From Struthio camelus (taxonomy: Eukaryota; Chordata; Aves; Struthioniformes; Struthionidae), in assembly GCF_040807025.1 (NCBI RefSeq), contig NC_090952.1, positions 24,673,068 to 24,737,067 of the forward strand: 64,000 nucleotides of DNA, in the 5' to 3' direction. Position 1 is the stretch's first letter, and each line of letters starts with the position of its first letter. Both the position numbers and the translations under genes were made by a program. Under the pieces are notes generated by a model. That model was given only the letters and a program-made list of their open reading frames with translations. It was not told where the DNA came from and searched no databases. Below are positions 1 through 11,600 of this stretch, piece after piece.

Positions 1-2301
1 ATTAGCATAACGAAACGAAGCTTGGATACCAAGGGGAGCTGTGCTTGGTGGACCACAGAATTTAAGCCCGCATACCTCAAAAGAGAAAGACGCCTTGTAC
101 CCTCATGTGACCTCAAAAGCCTTTGCCTTGACCTGTCTTTGGGTACTTTAGCACTTCATAATTTCAGAAACACCCGACATGTTTTAGCACCCAGGAACAC
201 AGATAAGGCTTGAGAAGGTGATACATGTACAGCCAAGGGTGAATTCTGCATTCCTTTCATGCACCGTGCAGCTGAACTGGTGACGGTGCTCAAGGACTTT
301 AAGGTGACAGGCATGTTAGGTTAAAAAAAAAAAAAATCACTTGAAAGAAGGTTTCTGAGGCCTTTGGTTTCCATACAAATTCACGTCTGCCTTTGCTTTC
401 TGTGGCCTTCCTTAAGCCTGAACCGCTGGCTCAGCTTTGCTTTACAGTTGGCTTTGGTATAATGCAAATGTGATAGAGCTGCATTAGCAGCTATTTAACT
501 TACTAACTCTCAGGTAAGTCAGTCAGACGCACTGCAGGTAACCTAACTCAAATCGTGCAAACTGCTGCGTCTCACTCACTAAACCACCTCCTGCTCGTCC
601 CCGGCACGGGGAAACCTGCCATAACACAGTGATTGTGCAGCCGCATCGGAAAGGTTCGCTCCTACCCTCTTCGCTCATCTTTTGGCGGTGCTGTTTTGTT
701 GGCCTTTGTCCCTATACGCATACGCTTTATTTTCTCAAAAACACCATGCCTTGCAGCTCCTTTGCCTTGTGTACCTGGTTCCCAGGTTCCTTCTTTTCTG
801 GCTAAAAGCAGCCCTGTCAGTGGCTCTACTGGTGTTATTTCCTCTTTGCTTGCTGCTGCCCTGCTTGATTTTTGCATCTGAAGCTCACTTAATATACACA
901 ATTTGGTTTTGCTGGTTTGCGCTGGATAATGTCGGATACCTGCACAGTCTCACTATCTGAATGTGCTCGATTAATGTACCTTATATCTTTTCTTGCCTTT
1001 TCTTGTCCACAGACTTTGATATAATGATTTCTCTTGCCACAGGTATTGCGTATGACTTCATACACAAGACTTTTTCCATTACCATATTTTTCACCACTGT
1101 ACTAACAGGTCTTCCTTTCCAGTCGCTCCCCTCTTCTATGCTTTCCCATGCATTGTAGTGTACTTTTGATGGGCTGACAGCATCCCTTCCTTGTATTTTC
1201 GAACTTTTCTTGCAGTACTTGAAAAAGCGTATTTGTGCCTGCATTTCTTAGGCTCTGTATCAGGACACAAAATTTCCTCTGACTCAACATACACAGTGGT
1301 AGAGCTGGCCTGCCTTCTTATGTCGTCTTTCTCCCACCATTTACAGGAAATCTGTAAGCAGCTCAAGGATAAAGAAGGGAAAAAGATGTCTAGGCTTAGC
1401 TCAGGATACAGCTGTGGTACGTACTAGAATTAGCCTGGTAACTCATTCTGTCTTTTGGGGGAAATTGTGACTCGGTAACCAGCAACGCTATGGTATTGCT
1501 GCTGTGCTCCAGGCACCCTGTGCAAATCTCTCTGCAGTATGCCAAAAGTGAAACATTATTGATGCTTAGCCTGGGGGTTGTCTTTGCTATCCAGGATGCT
1601 TAGCCTGGATAGCAAAGAATACCAAAATTATTTGGAGAAATAGTGATGAAAGAGCAGAGGAGCCATGTGAGTGTCTTACTTAAAGTTGGAGGGAGCTGGG
1701 TGGCTTGTGGGATGAAGGATGCTGGAACTGGGGCCAAAAATTCAGTCTGGGTACACAAGGGTAGGAAGCCTGTCATTCTCTATTAAAAGCTCTCACTTAA
1801 AAAGCCACTTCTATCTGTGATGTTTGCTGACATAGGAGATACCAGGTATCATAAATTCCCTAATCCAGGTAACTAAGCAAAACCAAATCATCTTGAAGAT
1901 ACTGGATTTATGTCTCAGCTAGGGAGACATCTGAAAAAGGCACACGTATTTAACAACAACGCTTTGAATTTTGTAATGCCTGGGATAATTTTATCAGAGG
2001 AGGATTTATCTGGGGATGCATTGCATTAGCCTAGTGCTGTGCAAGACATATGGAAATTAATAATGGATTAGATTTCAGAAAGCTTATAAAAAGAGCCTTG
2101 CAAGACCTTTCACCTTAAAATCGTTCATAGCTGAGCAATCCATTAAAATAAGCATGGAGGTAATCCTCAGCTAGTACAGTAGCAAGAAATATGCTAGTGA
2201 TTAATGGGTTTAGGTTACTTACTTAACAGTTTAATATATAGCTGTACGGAAAGTATCTCTGATAATGGCACACAAGGCCTAACTGTTGCAAGAAAAGTTG
2301 G
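1..2301. other. Noncoding stretch, no gene seen
   Basis: The sequence is mixed in composition with short random open frames only. It contains an A14 run at 323-336, a perfect octamer ATGCAAAT at 462-469, the hairpin at 1561-1618, and an AT-rich right part (1780-2290) with no sign of exons. The gtaagt at about 511 is preceded by stop codons in two frames and no acceptor, so it is not taken as a splice site. Confidence 0.6.
1561..1618. repeat. Perfect 15-bp inverted repeat overlapping a 14-bp direct repeat
   Basis: The left arm tctttgctatccagg (1581-1595) and right arm cctggatagcaaaga (1604-1618) are exact reverse complements around an 8-nt loop. In addition, gatgcttagcctgg occurs twice exactly, at 1561-1574 and 1595-1608, and the second copy covers the last base of the left arm, the loop and the start of the right arm. 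Together they look like a templated rearrangement rather than a transposon. No flanking coding sequence is affected. Confidence 0.9.
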
Positions 2302-3099
2302 ATGTCAAGTTGTGAAAGTTGGGCACTTTCTGAATTGCACATGAGCTTTGCTGGATGCTCTGCCAAGGGATTGCAGCCCCCGGCAGGAACAGGGGTCTCC
2401 CAGGAGGCCCCCGTGCCTGCCTTGTATCCTGGCACAGGTGCAGTTGCTGCAAACAGCCCAAAATCCCCAAAGCAATGGTGGCTTCGGAAGCGCTTTGGCT
2501 CTGCTTGGAAATGCGCGCGGGCAGACGAGACCCCCTCCGCTGCACTGACGTCCCACGTGCGACACGTTGTAGGACGCGGGGAGGCTGCCGGCACGCGCGT
2601 GTCCCTGGCGGGGTCAGGGCCATGGAAAGGACACTGGGTTTTGTTTTTGCAGCGGCTTTCACAGCGTCAGAGCAGATTATCCTGCCGAGGCAGTGATCTG
2701 ACAGTCCTGTCTACATTGCTTTACAGAGCCTGGCTGCGTGATGTCACCCAGCATGATTTTCAGCGCTGGAAAGAGGAACTTAATGGTGGAAGTGCAAATC
2801 AGATTTTCCTGTCGGACACTCATAGCACTGGAAGCGTGTGGTGCTTGCTGGCTCCGCAGGGAACGAGATCACTGCGAAAAGATTCATTACCAGTGATGAC
2901 TGCTGGAATATATCTGTCTGCGTGGGAAAACATTGCCAGCAAGCTGCATTTGGAGCTGCAGCTGAGCGGCTTAATGCTGCCGAATAGGAGTTCCTCCGGT
3001 AGCGCAAGGAAAAGTCACTTCCCCAGCGAACTGCCTTGTGCTCCATGGCTCCTTCTGCCACTGGTGCAAAAAACAATTTGGCATCTCCAGCTTTGCTGA
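2302..3099 (+). other. 265-codon open reading frame, no recognised product
   Basis: This is the longest ATG-initiated open frame in the window. The frame has no recognisable domain, a Ser/Leu/Trp-rich composition, no signal peptide, and a GC-rich first third (2380-2640). A good splice acceptor (ggttttgtttttgcag, ending at 2650) falls inside it and is followed by about 450 open bases to TGA at 3097-3099. It may be a chance opening in GC-rich DNA, a noncoding conserved block, or the last exon of an unknown transcript. I do not call it a gene. Confidence 0.2.
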
Positions 3100-6000
3100 A
3101 AGGGAGAGCAAGGATGAGGTGGCAGCTGCTTGTGTTTGGGCCTCATTCTCCAGCCAAGCTGGATCAGAGTCACAGGATGGCAGCGCCCGTCCTCTTCCTT
3201 ACTAGACTAGTGCCCAACCTCTGTTAGAAGGGGCGTTAGACGAGCTAGAAGCTCATCCTTTGGCAGTTTTTTTTGATAGAACAATCTTCCCTTTAGCCAG
3301 CTGGAACAACAACCATTGCTCGTCTGATACAGGTCTCCAACTGGACGTACACAGCTGTTTTTTGTTCTTTTTGAAATAATTGTCCAACTCCTCTGCCCAC
3401 CTCTGACATGTAGCCTTAGTTAAAATAGGAAGTGCTGCTAATTTCAGTCAATGCCTGTTCAGCACAACACACTTCTACAGTATTTTTCATCACTAATCAT
3501 AAAAGCTATCTGTGTGATCATTGCAAGAATTGCACTAACGCTGCTGACCAGCTAAGGCTGTTCCTCTTGGCCACGGTGGCTGCAGGAGTGAACGGGGGGC
3601 CCCTGGGCCTGTATCATGCAGCAGCTTTGAGAGCTTGCTTTGCCTCCCACCTTTCTCTTCCAGATGTCAGGTGCTAGTGAAACGTGCCAGGCTTTCTGAG
3701 GAGTAATCAGATCAATCTGAGCAGAGAACAAGCTGTCATAATTCACTATGCTAATGAAAATTATGATGACATCACAACAAAAAAATCCTTGCCAATCTAA
3801 TCATCTCACAGCACCATGACACAAAGTTATTTAAAGGCTAATGTTCTCGGCAGCATGTAAAAGCTACCAACAATTTCTGAAGGTGATTAAACATCAGAGC
3901 GAAGTGGAGCTGTATGGAGAATTTAGCTGTTGTCTGGCGAGCATGCATTCCTCTAAGCACCAGCATTATTCATACTATGCTAGAGAAAACAAGTTCAACA
4001 AAGCATGATAGCAGAAAGCGTAGGGAAAAGTAACCTCTGGCCAGAGAAGTGCTGGGAATTCACTGTTGCTGCCATGCAACATTTCACTAATAGTGATGTA
4101 AGTGGGGATGCATACTCTGTTTGCTAATATTTAATTTCCTCACTGTGGGTCATAAAGTTTGACTCAAAATTAATTGAGGAAAAAAGGGATTAGAGAAACC
4201 TTCCGAAGACGCACGTTCCAGACTTTTCACGGTGTGTAAGCCTAGGACCCATGCAGAGGGAAAAAGAAAGATGTTGCGGGTCCCCCTATCTCCAGCATAT
4301 AGTCATCACCATGTGCGACCAATATTTATTTCATTATCTTTTGCAGGAAGCGTACGGAGGAAAGAATCCACAATAGGTGCATCAGGGAAAAAGCATGAAC
4401 TCACATTAGTTTTAGAGAGCTGTAAGAACTAGTTTGTGCAATTTGATCTACCTCAAGCTCTAGCCCCAGCAGTGACTCATGAAACAGAATGTCAAACTAC
4501 AGTAAATTCAAGGAATAGACACAGCATTAAGAGACTGGAGGAAAACCGAGATGAATGTGAAAGCGGGCAGTCAAAAAGAAAAAGAACAAGCAGCAAGGTT
4601 GGAGGGAGAAAGGAGAGGGAACAAAGGGAATCTGAGGCAAGGAGAGCAACTGGAACATGACAATATGTTGGATTCCACAGAAATCTTTTAATATTTCGTT
4701 ATATATTCTCTGTTCCCTTACTCGGAGGTATTGCTTTTCAGAAGAAATTTAACTTGAAAAGGTATTTGCAAGGAAGAATAGGAGCCTCAGGTAAGCAAAG
4801 GGAGAATCCTGCTTGAATCAATTCCTTTTTGGCTCTCAGACAAGGCCAGGGGAATAAATACTTGAAAAGTGCAGCAATTCACAACTTGCACTTGCCAGTC
4901 AAATAAAAATCCAATTTCTGTGTTTCTATGAGGTACAGAAATACAGTATGTCACATCAAAGTACAAGGCACTGCTTGCACTTCTTCCAGAGCAGAGGGGT
5001 CCCCAGGCCTCGCAAAGAGCCCTTGATACCCTCTAGCATCTCCAGAAGCTGAGGAGGTGATGGCAGAAGACTGAAAAGAAAAACCATGGAAATCTGGGAA
5101 ATTCAGGCTGGGCAGCAGCTGAGGAAAGGCTCCAGTTCCCAGCAGCTCTCAGCATCCCCCTCAGTGCTCGACTTTGCAGGCTGCCATTCTTCTCTCACAG
5201 ATATCTGGAGATGCTAGCACTCAGTCTGTACGTGCTGGGAAGATTTTTAGTCTGATTTCCAAAAGAAATGAGGTGTTTGTGATTAGTCTAGCTTTTTATC
5301 CCGGTACCCATTCCCAGCCATCCTCTAGCCAAGTGTGACTGCATGGATTGCCATCATCCAAATTTCACCAGCTTAGGTTTCTCTGCCGCGCATTCCCCAG
5401 TGCTCCCAGGTCTAAGGTGCTGACAACGGCTCTTCTCAGAGTCATTTCCAGTCCAAGAAATCTCAGTAAGTGGGAGAAACGCATACAAAGACAGCTTTAG
5501 GGGTTTCAGACCTGCTCAGCTGTGTGCCTTTCAAGCGCCTCATGGACACTGGAGGATCAACTGCACGCACATGATAAGCTAAGCATCTGTATTTATAAGG
5601 CGTGAGGGCTCTTTTTATTGCACAACATACTAAGGCATTTACTGTATATTTTTCTCCTTTGATCCAGAATCACTGTATTTGCTTTCTTGGGACTTTAAAC
5701 CTCTCATTCAGTTGAGGTGAAAAGAATATATCTTCCCTCTGCAGAAAGGCGTTAAATTGTCTGCAAAGTTGTTTTGCTCAAGCTGCAGCCTTCAAGAAAT
5801 GCATGCGTGTGCCTGGAGCCAGCGCATGCAAGGCAACGGTAAAGACTGGCGAGAGCATGTAGCTCACTCGCTGGGTGAGGGTGAACCCCGCTTCATGCCA
5901 GAAATGCCTGTTTTTAGATCCATTGGCCACAGGGAAAAAATTGCCAAGGTGTATGGAGATTTTTGAGAGAAGAGTTAGTTAAGCATCATTGCACACACTG

Positions 6001-8600
6001 TCTGAGTGGCTGAACTCTGTTATACAGTGTTGGGAAACTCCCCTACAGGAAAATCCTAGGATTTAACCACAAAAGAGGGAAAGGCTGCATTTTTATTTTG
6101 AATAGCATGAGTGGGAAATGCAAAGAGGGGAAACCTTTTCAGAAGAACATCAGGCATATGATGGGGCTCTTCAAGCCCAGTCTTGCGTCTTAAACGCAGC
6201 TTGCAGGGTTAACAAAATCTGCAGACGGCCACCCTGGGAGTGCTGAATCATTACATTTTACATAGTCCTTCGCACTGTGAAACCTGGATGGGTCCCAAGA
6301 GGGAGTAATCTGGAAATAAAAATGTGTCTGATCAATAAAATGAAATGGCTTGAAGAAATCTGAGTTTAGAGCTCTGTAAGTCCTAATTGGCTTTGCAAGC
6401 ATCTGGGGTGACCTTGCCCTTGGCAGCTTAGCTGTTTTACTGGTGCGCAGGGTTATTGCAAGGTAACATGAATGCAGAGTGGATTCCTGGTGCTCTTGGC
6501 AGCACAGAAGACGCTAACTGCTGGTGAAATCAGGAGAAAGGTCTGCAAAAAAGGCAAAAATGTCCCAACGGCACCCCACAGTCAAAGCTTTTCCTGCCTA
6601 GCCCCATTCCTCCTTAGCTTTGCCCTGGGATAAGCTGAAACCTCCCTCCCCACGTTGCCTACATTTCTCTGTGGGCTGGTGTAGACTGGGCCACACTTCC
6701 TCGGTGCTTCACAGTCCCTCAGAGCCAGCAGGATCGGTGCTCCCTCAGTGCCCTGCTCTTCACCCGTAACGCCGGCTCTCCGCACGCCGGCTCGCTCCCG
6801 AGCGTGGCGCTCGGAGCAAATCCCTTGGGAAGGGCAAGAAGCCAAGCTGCGGTGGCGAGGGGTGATGCTGCCTAGTGCCTATTTGCGACCCTGATTGCCA
6901 GCTTCTTCATGTTTTTCAGCGCTGGGAGATATAGATGTACAAACAGCTAATGCAGGAGAGCTAATAAAAAGGCGAGTATAAGTATTCAAACAGCACAAAC
7001 TATTTAAATAAGGAAGTTAAACAAAATTCATCCCAATTGGCTTTCAGCTCTCAGCCACATGATCTAAAATTCAATTTGAGTGTACTTACAGGATGGTGAA
7101 ACCTCCGGAGGAAATGGTTCTCTTTTCACAGCCACTTATGTGGATGGAATAAACTTTGGAGGTTTTACAGGGGTTAGCCAGCAGCGACAGGCCGTAAAAG
7201 CACAGAGATCTCCTTCCACAATTGCCCTGGTCTCCTCTAGCGTGCAGACCTGGCTTTTCAACGGTACTTCGACAAAATAAGTGGAATTCATGGGCTGAAT
7301 TACCAGCACTGGCAGAGGGAGCTGGAAACACAGCAGGCTCTAACACCCCCTTTGGCTTCTCAAACCGTCAGGTCTGAACGGGTTTCCAGCGATGCCCCGA
7401 CTTACCCCAACGCATATTTTGAGTCGCCTGGCACGAGAGGAGCAGAAGCTCCCGGCAGGGTCCCCCGTTTGCCTGAGACCACAGAAATGGCTGCAACAGG
7501 GGTTTGTACCCAAGAGGGGATCGCCTCTTTGATCATGCAACTCCGCCACGCTTCTGCTGCCGTAGTTAGAAGTCTGCATATTTCATTACCTGTATTTTGT
7601 AACCCGGCATGGAAAACTCACTTTGGGCTAAAATAGGACATTTTCACCTTGTAACGTGGAAGTCACGCCCGTGTCCATTTTACGACTCTCACAATACAAT
7701 CCCAAATGAGCTTTCGGTTGCCTCTACAAATGCTTCTAAATAAAACACGAGTGACCATCGGCAAGTTAACGGCCACTGGTGCACCCAGGCTTACGTGCGA
7801 GGACCCAGACAGGAACAGCCCCGGCTTTTCCCCAGCTCTGCGCTACTGCCCCTGGGGAGATGCTGCAGCCCGCGGGGCCGAGGCCGGCTATGACCCCCCG
7901 GTGGCTGTAAACCCCAAAAGTGAGCAGTTTTCACGGGGCCACCGCAGCTCCTATGGGAACACCGCTGGTGACAGCCTCACGGCTTGAGTTCGATTCGACA
8001 ACACGGTAGCCGCAGCTCTGAAGCTTGCTGAGCCACGGGAGCGCCAAATTGCCAGCAAAGGCGTGGAGATCACCTTTATTTGAAGTTTCACCAGGAAAAA
8101 AAAAAAACAAAAAACCCTTCACTTTTCTACAGCTCTGGCAATAAATCCACAGATCTCTGACGGCAAAAAAGGTAACTGATGACAATCTGGGGCGATACTG
8201 CACTGGATAATCTTATGACATGGTAAAATGGGGTCACCTCCTTGTAACGTACTTACAACTTCCTCAGGATAAACATTGGAGAATCCACCACATTTCTTTA
8301 TATTTTTCCCTTCCTATTAAGCTCCTGGCTGCTTCAGTGAGCCCTCTGTACACGGCTTGGTTGCAGACCGCTGATCTGTAACTCTCGGCACTATGATATT
8401 GTCATTTCTCAAGTCCCGTCCAACTCAGGCTGTAACTTTTCAGGAGCAAAGATGGATGCCATAAGCAAAAGCCAGGCACAGGCTAAATTTATCTCAATTT
8501 ATCCTGGACAAAAAAAGTAACCAAGAACACCTTGCTGAAAGCAAAATACACTGCTTGAATGAATTTACGATAAGTAATAAAATACAGCAGGGAGAGACCA
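3100..8600. other. Noncoding stretch with two GC-rich islets
   Basis: Apart from the AT-rich block at 3690-4180, this interval holds a purine-rich tract (4530-4660), an exon-like segment at 4347-4421 (see findings), and two CpG-bearing islets at about 6760-6860 and 7780-7990. It also has an A-rich run at 8094-8117 (A12-C-A6). No open frame has a recognisable product. Candidate minus-strand donors at about 7086 and 8250 lack a convincing upstream acceptor. Confidence 0.5.
3690..4180. promoter_or_regulatory. AT-rich block resembling a conserved noncoding element
   Basis: The block includes ctatgctaatgaaaattatg and atgacatcacaac (3745-3780), then long stretches of TAAT, ATTA and TGA-type words with almost no CpG and no open frame of length. 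That texture is typical of vertebrate developmental enhancers, but without alignment it is only a guess. Confidence 0.25.
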
Positions 8601-11600
8601 TTTACTGTAGGGGAAGAAAGTAATATATGATGCCAGTAAGTTATTTTAAAATGATGCTATTAAGCAAGCATAAAGGTGATTATTGCCTTTTTTTAGGCAT
8701 TAAAGTTATATTTATAAGACAGCTGGTGGTTGACATCTACCAATATAAAAGAGCCATTTTTAACTTTTCCCAGAAGAAGCTATACATGTTTTATGCCACT
8801 CCCAGGGTGGTGCACACCGTCTAGGAGCAATAGCAGAGGGCCAAGGCAGGCCTGCAGCTGACATGAAGGCAAGCTCCATTGTCCTCAAGACCATGCTGTG
8901 AACACAGAAAAAATAAACGTCTCAGAGAAACTGAGAAACTGCTGAGACAGGACCAGGAATTAAACCATTTCTTCTCCCCTCAGTCCTCAGCCTGATGCAC
9001 AAAGTTATCCTGGTGCCAGCATGATGAGGAACAGCAGCACCAATGTTGCAAGCTAGTACTGTCCAGCCAGCACGGCCTTTTTACAAAAAGCATAGATTTA
9101 GAAGGGAATAACTTTACATGATGAGGCACCCGTAGATATTTCATAGATATTTGCTTCAGCTGTTTGCGACCTCGGGTAGTTTCAGAGAAGCCACTTAGGC
9201 TGACTTTCAGCTCCATAGCCCAAAACGCCAATCCACTTGCCTCACCACCCCTCTTCCCTAGTCTTGGAGGTGCCCAAACAGGGCTCTTCGACTCCCGTTG
9301 TCCACATTTCTGCCAGGCATTTCTGTACCCGTCTTTTTTTGAAATGTAGGCACTGGGAATTGCAGAGAGTATTCCAACATCTCTTGCACGACACCAGCAG
9401 CACTTCCCTGTCACTGCCAGGAACACTTTACCTGCCACAGCAGGGTAAACTAACTACGAACCCCTGCGATTTCCCCCAGCCTTTTCCTACCCGATAGCAG
9501 CCATGGAGCTGCAGCTCCTGGGGACAGGTGATTGCAGGGGAATCTCAGCAGCTTCTTCACTCCCCTGACAGGCTCAGAAGACAGCCCCAAAGCGTGCTCT
9601 CTGAAGACTTACATACTAGAAGACAAGAAAAAATAAGAAGTAATTCACCTAGGGTTAAAACTCATAATTTAAGTCAATATCATGATTTCAGAATATTTGG
9701 GCTTGGAAAGCAGTTTCGGATCAGAACGGCCTCCCATAAGCCCCTGGCAGAGGTTGGGGCGGGAGGAGGTTATCCAAGAGGCATTTGACCTTTCTGTCTC
9801 TGCACAAGCAAACGCTGGTGTGATTTCAGTGACCTAGTCCCAGACAACCGCAGGATTAGGCTTAGTGGTAACTATCCTCTACAGCAATGATCCCTCAGTG
9901 CAGCAAGGTTTAAGCCTGGCTGTGCTGGGGAGACAGGAGCAGCCTGCAGCCTCCGTCAGGAGCACACAGAGTTCACTGCCAGCAAATTAATTACAAAGGA
10001 TGCAGAAGCCTTAATTCCAGCTAGTCCTTCAGGTTCCTCCGGCTCCACGGCTTAATGGGAGGATGTCTTGACAAACGAAATCCCCCAGAACATTGATCAG
10101 CTGGAGGCAGCGCTCATCCCATTTACTGATCATCATTGTGTTGCTCTGACTCATCTGCATGCGTTTTATATAGCTATTTTCAAACAGAAGCCAGGCTGGA
10201 GTTCATTTCAGAAGGTGGTTTTCCAAGGTGGTTAATTCTGCCAGCTGCAGCCAAATTATGGCGGGGCAGCCAGTACACGAGAGGGGCGCAACAAAAATCT
10301 CCTGCTCCATCTTAAGCTCTCGTTCTTGTGACTATTTCACATTTGCGAGGGTCGAGCAGCACAGCTTCTCCGTCGCAGCTCTGTGCTCTACTACCATCCA
10401 GGAGATCCAGTTTAGCAACATCAAAGTCAGCAATGTCCGAATCCCTGGTGAAATTACCATTGGCTCCAAGGGTTTCTGCATTTAAGCCAGCAGCACCTTT
10501 CCCGAGACCGTCAAGGAGAGGCTGAGCTCTGGCAGTACAAGGCGGAGAGGACCTTTACTCTCCCGACAACGCACTCCTGCTCATCACACTTTCTGTATCC
10601 ACATTATAAATGTTATTTTACAGTTAAACTCTCCCCATCAAAGCTGAAGCATCCTTATTAGATTATTTAGGAAAACATACATTACCAGATTTTAATTTGT
10701 TGACAAGAAGGGCAATTTAAACACTACCTTTGGAGATAATGAAATTGTACTGACTCTAAGAATGAAAGAGAGGACATGAATACCATGGAAACTGTCACCA
10801 GCAAAAGCCATAATATTTTAGAGAGCTAGTGTGTCTGCCTTTTAAAATACCCAATGCTTTCTCTCTCTTAAGACAGAAACAGAAAAAATATTGTTGAAGC
10901 TGCATGTGATGCTGACGGAAAACAAAAGACTAAATCATGGGTTGCAAAGGTTGTTTCCTTTGGTTTTTGTGCCAGCTGGATAAAGGTCTCCAGCACTGGC
11001 ATCCTGAAGTGCCCTGGAAGTGGAGAGGCAGGATGCATTTGCTGGAAATGCCAGAGCTCATTGAAGGCAACTATTCTCTCCAGGCACTTTCCAGAGGAAA
11101 GTTTATTTCTCCAGAGGCCTATTGGAAAAACAATTCAAAAAAAAAATTGCTTCCACCTTTCCTTCCAGTGCTGCAGTGTTCACTAGCAATGTTGCATGCT
11201 GAAATGTAGGGCCCTTATCATATAATCGCAGGAAGAACATAGCACCTCTTCACTTCTCTCCAGAAAGAGCATTTCTTTTCCATCAAGTGACAGAGGAATT
11301 ATGTTCCTGGCAGCATTCAAAGAAGCTTGCACACATGGCTCACCGCCTGCGAGCTCAATGGGAAGACGCCACAAATCCCCACGCTGCAGCAAAGTCATCC
11401 TCCTGCTCAAGCTGGGGACACCGGGCCAAGAACAAACCACGCTGAAGCCAGTGCCACCCTGGTTACACACTCCAACACCAGGAAAAGATAATGCTAAAGT
11501 TGAAGACAAACTTATTTTTTGGTGGTAGATATACTTTGACCTTTTAGCTCGGGAGCAGAAATGCTGCCCTATAATTATGCCTGAGCTGCGCTCCGGATAG

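Noticed and set aside
481..535. gtaagt donor-like site after ctctcag on the plus strand
   Set aside because: All reading frames leading into it hit stop codons within a few codons and there is no nearby acceptor.
7086..7346. Minus-strand frame ending at a gtaagt site
   Set aside because: No pyrimidine-rich acceptor upstream; the Cys/Ser-rich translation looks random.
7980..8000. gttcgattcga, reminiscent of a tRNA B box
   Set aside because: No A box, acceptor stem or cloverleaf pairing can be made around it.
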